NCBI GenBank assembly: GCA_964602845.1
Contig: CAZRSW010000017.1
Coordinates: 1 to 42,568 of the forward strand
DNA: 42,568 nt
Direction: 5' to 3'
Source: CAZRSW01 sp964602845
Lineage (GTDB): Bacteria; Chloroflexota; Dehalococcoidia; Lucifugimonadales; UBA826
Position numbers and translations under genes: made by a program. Below the pieces are notes generated by a model. That model had not been told where the DNA came from, did not search any database, and saw nothing but the letters and a program-made list of their open reading frames with translations. Shown here in pieces: positions 27,220-35,233 of this stretch. Position 1 is the stretch's first letter; the number at the start of each line of letters is the position of its first letter.

Positions 27220-27580
27220 GGACCATAGGTTCTATATGTCCTACTCAAAATAGATTGACTGCACTGCAAGCAATCATTAATAATGACCCTGTATGCAACC
27301 TAAACAAGCTTGTCATTTCTCTATCCTCAACGCCTCCTCCATTGTTGATACAAGCCCCACACAATCTACCATAGTGTCCTATCCAGAGCGAAAGAGTTTC
27401 ATGTGCTTGGATAATCTATACCAGTTGAACAAACTCCCTGACCGCCGAAAAAACAATCCCAAGGCCCGGTTATGGAACATTTCACCATCAATGATTTCAT
27501 CCAATCTTGATACTCACCAACCGCCTAAGACGCACCCACTTCCCCCTATAAAGTCCCCTGATCAAGGCTCGTCTTAGACG
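27220..27580 (+). promoter_or_regulatory. Intergenic region with candidate promoter
   Basis: 361 bp. TTGACT (27255-27260) and AATAAT (27279-27284), 18 bp apart, form a good promoter match. The predicted start lies almost on an ATG at 27293 that opens a 94-codon frame ending 3 nt before the MFS start. That frame is rich in Pro, Ser, Asn and Lys, has no recognisable domain and no ribosome site, so I treat the stretch as an untranslated leader. Confidence 0.4.
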
Positions 27581-28858
27581 ATGCTAATTCAAAACACTGG
27601 TGGAAAGATAAGCAAGGTATTTTACGGATGGTGGATCGTAACCGCCAGCGGAGTTATAAATGCATTTGGTGGAGGTGTCTATTTCTACGGTTTTTCTGTG
27701 TTTTTTCTGCCAATAAAGCAAGCCCTCACCCTGAGCAGTGCATCCACATCGCTGGTCTTCTCACTATCCCGTGCAGAGGGGGCAATAGAAGGTCCTTTAG
27801 CTGGTTACCTGGTAGATCGCTTCGGTCCCCGCAAGATGATCACGATTGGTGTAGTCATTGTAGCCATCGGCTACGTTCTCTTGAGTCAAGTGACTAATTT
27901 CACCTCATTCCTCATTGTTTACCTCGGAATAATATCCTTAGCCTTCAACGCCTCTTTTTCGGGAGCCACTATGGCCGTCGTTAACAACTGGTTCGTACGT
28001 CGGAAAGGAATGGCAATGTCAATCTCCATTGCTGCCTACAGCCTAGGCGGCGCTATCATTGCCCCCTTGTTGGCGTTAGCAATACATCATTTCGGATGGA
28101 GATGGGCCGTCACCATAAGTGGCATTCTTCTCGCAGCAGCAGTTATTCCTTTCGCTCAGTTACTCCGACCATCACCTGAGTCAATGGGCTTATTACCTGA
28201 TGGGGATTCAGAGCCTTATAGCCCCAATGACCCGTCTCCTTCAAAGCGACGATCCATCACAGTAGATTTCACAGTGAAGGAAGCTCTCAGCACCAGATCT
28301 TACTGGCTATTGGCCACAGGTACAATGCTCCGCACCGGCACGTTGGGTACACTCATAGTCCACTTCATACCAATCATGGTATGGAAAGGAAGTTCAGAAC
28401 CCGTTGCTGCCGCCATGTTGGGGACATTGGCATTCATTAGTATTCCGATGCGAATCGGCATTGGTTGGCTCGGAGATAGATGGTCCCGCCCTAAGATGCT
28501 TTCCGCAGGGATGATCCTAGGAGCATTATCCCTAATCTTTCTCAAAAACTCGGCCGGCCTCTGGCAAATCTGGACTTTCATTGTAATCTTTTCAGTGGTG
28601 GAAGGTATCAGCGGGCTAAACTGGGCACTTGTTGGTGATTATTTTGGACGGAGAAGATTCGCCACCCTACGAGGGATACTCAGCCTAGTATATAGCTGGG
28701 GCATGATCATTATGCCAGTGACAGCGGGAGCAATATTCGACCGCACCGGTAGTTATGACCTCGCAATATGGGTATTCATCTCAATGTACACCAGTGGAGC
28801 CCTAATATTTGCCATTCTCAAGCGCCCTAGACTCCCTGAGAGGAAGAACCTTCCCTAG
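27581..28858 (+). CDS. MFS transporter, monocarboxylate/oxalate-formate type
   Basis: 425 aa, about 12 membrane segments. The opening FYGWWIVTASGVINAF and the LLPDGD sequence after TM6 mark the MCT/OFA-like branch of the MFS, which carries monocarboxylates and related organic acids. The motif YLVDRFGPRKMITIG follows TM2. A close relative is encoded at 31467. The ATG lacks a clear ribosome site. Likely an importer for an organic acid or product exporter; substrate unknown. Confidence 0.87.
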   Translation: MLIQNTGGKISKVFYGWWIVTASGVINAFGGGVYFYGFSVFFLPIKQALTLSSASTSLVFSLSRAEGAIEGPLAGYLVDRFGPRKMITIGVVIVAIGYVLLSQVTNFTSFLIVYLGIISLAFNASFSGATMAVVNNWFVRRKGMAMSISIAAYSLGGAIIAPLLALAIHHFGWRWAVTISGILLAAAVIPFAQLLRPSPESMGLLPDGDSEPYSPNDPSPSKRRSITVDFTVKEALSTRSYWLLATGTMLRTGTLGTLIVHFIPIMVWKGSSEPVAAAMLGTLAFISIPMRIGIGWLGDRWSRPKMLSAGMILGALSLIFLKNSAGLWQIWTFIVIFSVVEGISGLNWALVGDYFGRRRFATLRGILSLVYSWGMIIMPVTAGAIFDRTGSYDLAIWVFISMYTSGALIFAILKRPRLPERKNLP

Positions 28859-29317
28859 CAGTTCGGTGACCGGCATCCAAATGTCAGCGTACATAGCTCC
28901 TCGATCCCAGACCTGACCCATCAGGACGAAGCCTGTAGATCCCAAAGAAATCATTTTGCGACCTAGGCTGTTTCACTCTATATACGCTCCCATAGCCATT
29001 TTCCTGTATTCGTATACCCCGAATCAGCTACTACTTCCTTTCTTTTTCCTTTTATTTAATATTTCTTCTATTATTTTCGTAATTCTTTATATAATCAGCT
29101 CATTTCCGGAGTAATTCGGCATGCTCTTCAATCATTCACATATACTCATTTATATATATCTATGTTATTTCTGTTTCTTTTTCATAAATCTGTAGAAACT
29201 TCTGTAATATTTACATATTTATGTTAATATTTCCTTACTTAACACCTTTATTTACGTTTTTATCTGATAGCTACAATTATTCTCAGGTGTCATATTACTT
29301 TATTCTGGAGTGCTCAA
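28859..29317. other. AT-rich intergenic spacer
   Basis: 459 bp. From about 29030 the plus strand is very rich in T and C with long AT runs, unlike the rest of the window. It contains a TATAAT (29090-29095) without a good -35 box. No ORF or RNA gene is supported. GGAG at 29307-29310 is the ribosome site of the next gene. Confidence 0.6.
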
Positions 29318-30118
29318 ATGATCTCGAAACGCAAAATCTTGTCCGTCACAGAGCAAAAACGCAGATCTCGCCTACAGATTTTCCGCATCTGGGCTATCCA
29401 GAGAAATGAACCGGCCAAATTGAGGACTTCAAACATGGTTCAATTGATGAAAGATCTGCCAGAATTCTCGGGAACCAACGAATTTAGAATTCCGAGCGAT
29501 AGTTCCATATTTAAACTCTTGAAAATGCTGGAGAATGAACAGGTGACTGGTGAACTAGAACGGCCCTTTTCTTTCGCCAGCTTAGGGACTCAGAAAATAC
29601 TTCGAGATAACGGTTTCGAAGATTCCCGACGATGGGAAATCGGCTCTACTATAGCCACGCTTTATCGTATGACACATCAATGGCCTTCAAACGGACTGGT
29701 ACGACACATGTTGGAGCTACGGCAATCCCTAAACCCTAACGATCACAATAGCCCTTACCATGTTTCCATTGCACGGGAACTTTCATCCAGGGATCTGTCA
29801 ATGGTGATGGCAGGGAACCCGGTTAATTACAGCGATCGCAGTTCCGCGGGATACGACTCCAACATTAACGCCCTGATATGTTTCCGGCCCTGGACTTCAA
29901 AGGAAAATTTTGATCTCTGGATACAACTCAGCGACAATATTCAGTCAGACAACGCTTTTAGTTTTTTACTGGACTTATACGCTCTGGATACTTTTTCCAA
30001 CACTTTCCTAGATTCAGCAGGATTTATGAGAGCACCAAGCACGCAACATGATCCCAAAAACAGCTCTATTATTACTGAAATTAGGCAGTTAATAACCAGT
30101 TGGGAAAACACTACCTGA
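29318..30118 (+). CDS. Hypothetical protein, unrecognised
   Basis: 266 aa, not recognised. GGAG 7 nt before the ATG and an 800-bp open frame support translation. The N-terminus is basic (KRKILSVTEQKRRSRLQIFRIW), without membrane segments or an export signal, so it is probably cytoplasmic. The middle and C-terminal parts look alpha-helical, with clusters such as SIFKLLKMLENEQ and FSFLLDLYALDTF; there is one Cys (ICFRPW). A helix-turn-helix or nucleic-acid role is possible from the basic start but is not shown. It sits between an AT-rich spacer and the alcohol dehydrogenase gene, with a 226-bp gap to the latter. Confidence 0.6.
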   Translation: MISKRKILSVTEQKRRSRLQIFRIWAIQRNEPAKLRTSNMVQLMKDLPEFSGTNEFRIPSDSSIFKLLKMLENEQVTGELERPFSFASLGTQKILRDNGFEDSRRWEIGSTIATLYRMTHQWPSNGLVRHMLELRQSLNPNDHNSPYHVSIARELSSRDLSMVMAGNPVNYSDRSSAGYDSNINALICFRPWTSKENFDLWIQLSDNIQSDNAFSFLLDLYALDTFSNTFLDSAGFMRAPSTQHDPKNSSIITEIRQLITSWENTT

Positions 30119-30344
30119 TCTCTTAGAGCTCTCCCTAGTGTAGAACTTCATGAATCACTACCACTCGCTTATGCTCGTTTCTACGTAAAGACAAGTGATC
30201 AAGATCGAGATCCGCCCACACCACCTTAAAATAGCAAACTTAGAAAAATACCCTTACAATCAAGCTCTATCTGGACTACTGTTCAATCAGCAACATATCG
30301 CCAACGTCTAGATAACAAAACACTATAGATAGAGGAGGGCCTAT

Positions 30345-31358
30345 ATGAAAGCAGCTGTTTACAAAGGTAGCCAACAATTCCAGATAGAAGAGATCCCCAC
30401 TCCTAAAGTCGGACCGAAACAAGTATTAGTCAAGGTGAAATACTGCGCTATTTGTGGTACCGACGTTCATACGGTTCTTTACGATATCACGGTTCCTGGC
30501 TCAGTCATGGGACACGAATATTGTGGAACCATTGTAGAAAAAGGCTCAGAAGTATCTAAATGGAAGATTGGGGACCGGGTCGTGGGAGGTGGAGGGTCTG
30601 CACCACCGGGAACCCCTTATGGTATAACAGTAGACCCCCGATACAGCTACCGGACTGGTCTAGCTCACTGGGAGGGCGGAGCATATGCCGAATACGTTCT
30701 AATGGAAGACTGGGAGCCCATGTCAATACCCGACGAGGTGCCAGACGAGGCTGCCGCAATGTGCGAACCTTGCGCAATAGCAGTCCATGCAGTTCGAATT
30801 TCCGAATTGAAAGTAGGAGATACTGTGGCTATACTCGGTGCTGGCCCTGTGGGATTACTTTGCCTCCAAGTAGCCAAGGCAGCAGGGTGCGGCCAAGTAT
30901 TTGTGTCAGAGCCTGCGCCTGCTAGAAGAGAAGCGGCCCTCGGATTAGGTGCTGATGCTGTCATAGATCCCACCAAAGACGATGCCGTAGAAACAATCGT
31001 AGAGCTGTCTGAAGGCTTGGGCCCACACATAGTCTTCGAATGTGCAGCAGCAAAAAATACCCTTAATCAAGGCCTATCTATGGCCAGACGACATGGCCAA
31101 GTCATATTAGTATCCATCGCCTGGGAACCAACACCTGTGCTTCCTGTGGATTGGATCGGCAGAGAGGTTACATTGAAATCTTCTGCCAGTAAGACTCCTG
31201 ATGATTGGTCTCGTGCCCTGGAACTTATCAGATCGGGACAGGTAAAAATGAGCCCACTCCTAACAGGAACTAGCTTTATAAAACTCGACGGGATACAGGA
31301 GGCTTTTAAAGGCCTATTTGAGCCAACTAATGAGCTCAAGATCATCGTAGAACCCTAA
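30345..31358 (+). CDS. Zinc-dependent alcohol dehydrogenase (MDR superfamily)
   Basis: 337 aa. Catalytic zinc ligands: Cys37 (CGTD), His57-Glu58 (GHEYCG) and probably Glu141 (CEPCAIAVHA). The nucleotide fold has GAGPVG at 165-170. The four-cysteine structural zinc lobe of classical members is absent; that position holds a Gly/Pro-rich loop (GGGGSAPPGTPYG). It resembles threonine or butanediol/sorbitol dehydrogenases and should oxidise a secondary alcohol with NAD(P). GAGGAGG lies 9 nt before the ATG. An MFS carrier follows after 108 bp, possibly bringing in its substrate. Confidence 0.92.
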   Translation: MKAAVYKGSQQFQIEEIPTPKVGPKQVLVKVKYCAICGTDVHTVLYDITVPGSVMGHEYCGTIVEKGSEVSKWKIGDRVVGGGGSAPPGTPYGITVDPRYSYRTGLAHWEGGAYAEYVLMEDWEPMSIPDEVPDEAAAMCEPCAIAVHAVRISELKVGDTVAILGAGPVGLLCLQVAKAAGCGQVFVSEPAPARREAALGLGADAVIDPTKDDAVETIVELSEGLGPHIVFECAAAKNTLNQGLSMARRHGQVILVSIAWEPTPVLPVDWIGREVTLKSSASKTPDDWSRALELIRSGQVKMSPLLTGTSFIKLDGIQEAFKGLFEPTNELKIIVEP

Positions 31359-31365
31359 CTTCACT

Positions 31366-31380
31366 TTAGTAATTTACTAA
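31366..31380. promoter_or_regulatory. 15-bp palindrome upstream of MFS gene
   Basis: TTAGTAA-T-TTACTAA is perfectly symmetrical. It begins 8 bp after the dehydrogenase stop and abuts a TTGATA (31381-31386) that could be a -35 box, although the matching -10 is weak. A repressor site for the MFS gene is possible. Confidence 0.35.
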
Positions 31381-31466
31381 TTGATACTCTTTAGGCCATA
31401 TCATATGGGCACGATTTATAAATCTAACTACCGTGAATCCTCTTCTGCAGAAAAAGTGTATTAAAC

Positions 31467-32774
31467 ATGTCTAAGCCGTTTTACGGATGGTGGATAGTAT
31501 TCGGCGCCATTCTATGTCTGTTTGTTTCAGGAAGCATTGGCCACTTTGTCTCGGGAGTATTCATGAGGCCAGTTGTGGAGGATTTGAATTGGAAAATATG
31601 GCAATACACGCTGGGATCGTCTCTTTCTATGGCAGCTGGCACTATATCAGGCCTTGTAGTAGGTAATATAGTAGATAACAGAGGCCCAAGGCTTATCATG
31701 TTTATAGGTGCCTTTGTAAGCATGGGGTGCCTATTACTGCTAAGTATCCAATCAAACCTCCTGGTCTTCCTAAGTGTTTACTGTATAGGTGGCTTAATGG
31801 GTTGGAATCTCTTTAATCCGCTTGTAATAAATTCAACTGTGAGTAAATGGTTTATAAGACAACGCGGCTGGGCCTTGGCAATTGGATCTATAGGAGTTTC
31901 CATGGGCGGACTAATATCACCCATGGCCATGACTATAGCCGTAGACAACCTAGGTTGGCGTACTGCCTATATGATTTTGGCCATATCAGTCATAGTGATA
32001 ATTGTTCCTATCGCATTCGTCATGCGTCGAAGACCTGAAGACCATGAACTTTTACCAGATGGGGATGCACCTATCAACGACCCACACGGATCAGCACATC
32101 CTCACATATTGACTCCGGAACATAGTCAATCCCTAGAGACCGACTCTCAATCTTTTCGGAGAAATGAAGCAATTCGCACAAAGGATTTTTGGCTTCTATT
32201 CATTGGCTATGGGTTAAACGGGGCAGCTTTGATGTCCGTCTTGATACATGCCATACCCTTCATGACGGATATTGGCTTCACCAGGAGTGTAGCGGCGGCC
32301 GCTATTACGGTGAATGGCCTTGGGAACCTAACCTCCAAAGCAGTCTGGGGTTATGGACTACAAAAAATCAGACCTCGCAAGCTCGCAACAACTGCTTTAT
32401 CCATATCCTCTATCGGGGTCACACTAGTGTTGATTTCATCAACCAATGAGAGAACATCAATTCTATTTCTTGGATTTTTGCTTTACGGGTTTGGCTACGG
32501 CGGTACAATACCATTAAGTGAATTCCTCAGGGCAAAGTATTTTGGGCGAGCTCACATAGGATCCATAAATGGGGCTGGCCTCCCTATTACCACACTCGGA
32601 TCATCCGTCGGTCCGCTTCTTATCGGATATTGGTATGATGTGACCAATGATTACCGGCCTGCATTCATGGCTATCGTTGCAACTTTCCTGGTTGGTGCAA
32701 TATTGATATCGATATCTAGAGAACCAAGCAAGAAAGACAACCCAGACTCCCTGAATCTGAAAACTCTGACATAG
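31467..32774 (+). CDS. MFS transporter, monocarboxylate/oxalate-formate type (second copy)
   Basis: 435 aa, about 12 membrane segments. It shares FYGWWIVFGAILCLF at the start and RPEDHELLPDGD after TM6 with the carrier at 27581, and so belongs to the same MCT/OFA-like branch. TM2-3 loop: NIVDNRGPRLIMF. Expected to move an organic acid across the inner membrane. The central loop (about residues 200-235) is polar and longer than in the other copy. No strong ribosome site before the ATG. It follows the alcohol dehydrogenase gene. Confidence 0.87.
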   Translation: MSKPFYGWWIVFGAILCLFVSGSIGHFVSGVFMRPVVEDLNWKIWQYTLGSSLSMAAGTISGLVVGNIVDNRGPRLIMFIGAFVSMGCLLLLSIQSNLLVFLSVYCIGGLMGWNLFNPLVINSTVSKWFIRQRGWALAIGSIGVSMGGLISPMAMTIAVDNLGWRTAYMILAISVIVIIVPIAFVMRRRPEDHELLPDGDAPINDPHGSAHPHILTPEHSQSLETDSQSFRRNEAIRTKDFWLLFIGYGLNGAALMSVLIHAIPFMTDIGFTRSVAAAAITVNGLGNLTSKAVWGYGLQKIRPRKLATTALSISSIGVTLVLISSTNERTSILFLGFLLYGFGYGGTIPLSEFLRAKYFGRAHIGSINGAGLPITTLGSSVGPLLIGYWYDVTNDYRPAFMAIVATFLVGAILISISREPSKKDNPDSLNLKTLT

Positions 32775-32914
32775 TCAAATCATTCGAAATCCATAAAATA
32801 GCCACGCTTTGGCCCAATATTGATATTCATCGGACACTATAGAACAAAGTGAGCCTTGACAGAATAACTTGATTTAAGGTTTCATCAATTTTACAAAGTT
32901 CCAGAAACCATTAT

Positions 32915-33505
32915 ATGCCGCTATTGGACGTAAACTACGTTAGCATGGCAATCGTAATAAAGAATCATGAGTCTAAAGCTATGGTAAAAACATTAATTAG
33001 AATAGCCCTATTCTCTTCCTTCATACTGGTGATCGTAGCCGCTAACTGGTCAATAAAGCAATGGGGTGTCGTACCCATCGGATTCGGCCTTATGGCACCC
33101 GCAGGAGTTTATTTCGCAGGTCTGGCATTCTCAATCAGGGATGGACTTCATGAGTCTGCCAATGCCCGGTGGATCATTGTGGCCATCGTCTTGGGAGCTG
33201 GCGTATCTTATATGCTGGAAGACGTTGGCAAGATAGCTATAGCTAGTGGTGTCGCATTCTTATGTTCTGAACTGGCTGACTTTTTGGTATATACACCGCT
33301 GAGGAATAAGGGCAAGATGGGCGCATTATTGTTATCCAATGCTGTCGGGCTTGTACTTGACTCTATCATATTTCTTTATTTGGCCTTCGGTTCTTTGGAA
33401 TTTCTATCAGGACAAATTACGGCCAAGGCTTATATGACGGGAGCAGTTTTGGTGCTGATGCTTTGCTACAAATTGATCAAAAGGCAGAGGTCCACAACCT
33501 ACTGA
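32915..33505 (+). CDS. VUT family membrane protein (DUF165-like, queuosine-precursor-transporter type)
   Basis: 196 aa with about six membrane segments. The string APAGVYFAGLAFSIRD and the polar ELADFLVYTPLRNKGK with a later DSIIFLYLAFG are typical of the VUT/DUF165 family, which includes YhhQ-type transporters of preQ0/preQ1. Import of a deazapurine precursor or another vitamin-like compound is plausible. The start is uncertain: Met1, Met11 and Met23 are in frame, the first membrane segment begins after Met23, and none has a strong ribosome site. TTGACA at 32856-32861 with TTTCAT 18 bp further could be its promoter. It ends 9 bp from the convergent GMC gene. Confidence 0.75.
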   Translation: MPLLDVNYVSMAIVIKNHESKAMVKTLIRIALFSSFILVIVAANWSIKQWGVVPIGFGLMAPAGVYFAGLAFSIRDGLHESANARWIIVAIVLGAGVSYMLEDVGKIAIASGVAFLCSELADFLVYTPLRNKGKMGALLLSNAVGLVLDSIIFLYLAFGSLEFLSGQITAKAYMTGAVLVLMLCYKLIKRQRSTTY

Positions 33506-33514
33506 GCTGATGAT

Positions 33515-35074
33515 TTAATCCGGGGAAGATTTTCTAATCTCATCAGCAATCTTCTCAGCCATCATGATCACTGTTGCATTAGTATTAGCCCTGACAACAT
33601 CAGGCATAATGGACGCATCCACCACCCGTAACCTATCGATACCATGTACCCTACCTTCGTGATTAACGACCGACATTTCGTCATCTGCTGGTCCCATTTT
33701 GCATGTTCCAGAGGAATGATGCTGTGTTTCAACCACTGAAAGCATCCACTCATCCATTGCAGCATCCGATGATATTTGAGAGTCACTAGGGCTGAGTCTA
33801 TTTTTCAATAAATCAACGTACATCGGACTTTCAGCAATACCAAGACACAATCTCACCGCCTCTCTCATCCTGCGCCTATCTTCTTCGTGGCTCAAATACC
33901 GATATTCTAAGATTGGATGGTCATTGGGATCGGCTGAATGGAGTGTTATCTGTCCACTTGTTAGTGCCTTTTGAAGAGCAACACTAAACCCAAGATGGGT
34001 ACCACCGTCATCAAGATCCACATACATAGGCCTGTGCTCACTGTTCATTAAAATAGGAGTCATCTGCATATCATTTTTGACTTTTGAGCCTGGGGTTGTA
34101 AATCTCATACCCACTTGCGCAACAGGAGTTCCTTCTGGCAACGGATCAAGGGATGTACCAAACAACATGAATACAGATGGGTGATCCCTGAGATTTTGTC
34201 CGACGCCCGGTATATGCTTGATGACCTCTATCCCCATTTGCTGTAGATGGGCAGCTGGTCCTATGCCAGACAACATAAGCAGCTGTGGAGAGTTGATTGC
34301 TCCACCACAAAGTATTATTTCTTTGCCATGCACCGTAAACACTTCCCCCTCTACCTCAACTTCCAACGAAGTCGCCTGCGACTTTTCCACTACTATTTTT
34401 CGAACCATGGCGTCCCCACGTATAGTCAAATTTAATCTATGGCGGGCCATGGCGAGATAGGTCAGTGAGGTACTCATTCGTACACCATCAATGTTGTTAA
34501 AGGTGCGCCTCCCTACACCTATTGAATCTGGATGATTAATATCATCTGTATAAGGGAACCCAGCCGCCATACAAGCATCAAGAAACGCCTTGTTGTGTGG
34601 GAGAAGATTTTCTTTATCGTGCTTCCTCACAGGTATCGGACCATCGTTGCCATGAAAGTCGTCTGATCCATGATCCAAATCGTTTTCCGACTTCCTAAAA
34701 TAGGGCAAAACGTCAGAATAGGACCAACCAGGATTGCCAAGACCAAGCCATTCGTCATAATCCTCTGGAATCCCACGAAAAAACACTTGTCCATTTACAG
34801 AACTGGATCCACCTATCACTTTGCCCCGGGGAAGTATGAAAGGAGTTCGCCCATCGGTAGCAATCGCCTCATAGCCCCACACGTGGGCTCCCGGTCCGTA
34901 GGACGCTTTCCAAGGATTATCTCCGTATTTCAGCGCATCGGGCAAATGCTCAAAATCGGGGTAATCAGGTCCAGCCTCCAAAACCAATACAGATCGTCCC
35001 CGGTCTTCGGAAAGTCGTGATGCCAAGACCGACCCCGCAGATCCACCACCAACTATTATCGCGTCATATTCCAA
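33515..35074 (-). CDS. GMC family flavoprotein oxidoreductase (third copy)
   Basis: 519 aa. FAD motif GGGSAG, LEAGPDYPDF, signature PRGKVIGGSSSVNGQVF, and CGGAINSPQLLMLSGIGP. Catalytic motif HSSGTCKMGP with His453; the C-terminal region is VVRANTNATVIMMAEKI. Same architecture as the copies at 16852 and 19213, so an FAD-dependent alcohol oxidoreductase. The TTG start has AGAGGTGA a few bases upstream. An extended -10 promoter lies at 35159-35167. It follows the DHA2 carrier on the same strand by 159 bp. Confidence 0.93.
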   Translation of the reverse strand: MEYDAIIVGGGSAGSVLASRLSEDRGRSVLVLEAGPDYPDFEHLPDALKYGDNPWKASYGPGAHVWGYEAIATDGRTPFILPRGKVIGGSSSVNGQVFFRGIPEDYDEWLGLGNPGWSYSDVLPYFRKSENDLDHGSDDFHGNDGPIPVRKHDKENLLPHNKAFLDACMAAGFPYTDDINHPDSIGVGRRTFNNIDGVRMSTSLTYLAMARHRLNLTIRGDAMVRKIVVEKSQATSLEVEVEGEVFTVHGKEIILCGGAINSPQLLMLSGIGPAAHLQQMGIEVIKHIPGVGQNLRDHPSVFMLFGTSLDPLPEGTPVAQVGMRFTTPGSKVKNDMQMTPILMNSEHRPMYVDLDDGGTHLGFSVALQKALTSGQITLHSADPNDHPILEYRYLSHEEDRRRMREAVRLCLGIAESPMYVDLLKNRLSPSDSQISSDAAMDEWMLSVVETQHHSSGTCKMGPADDEMSVVNHEGRVHGIDRLRVVDASIMPDVVRANTNATVIMMAEKIADEIRKSSPD

Positions 35075-35158
35075 AAATCACCTCTTATTTCAGATTGATA
35101 TCTAGACTTTAATCTCGTTCTTCACCCGATCAGACACCCCGCGATCCTAACACCCTAA

Positions 35159-35167
35159 ATTATAGCA
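35159..35167 (-). promoter_or_regulatory. Extended -10 promoter of third GMC gene
   Basis: Read on the minus strand it is TGCTATAAT, a perfect -10 with TGn extension and no convincing -35 box. The start point would be near 35152, with a leader of about 77 nt before the TTG start. The same promoter type precedes the dppABC operon. Confidence 0.5.
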
Positions 35168-35233
35168 ACGAAATACAGGTAAGCTAAGGTAGAATCACCA
35201 AGTCACTCCAATAACAACGTTTGAACATTAAGA

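Noticed and set aside
27293..27577. 94-codon frame before the MFS gene
   Set aside because: No ribosome site, Pro/Ser/Asn/Lys-rich composition and no domain; kept only as a possible leader in the findings.
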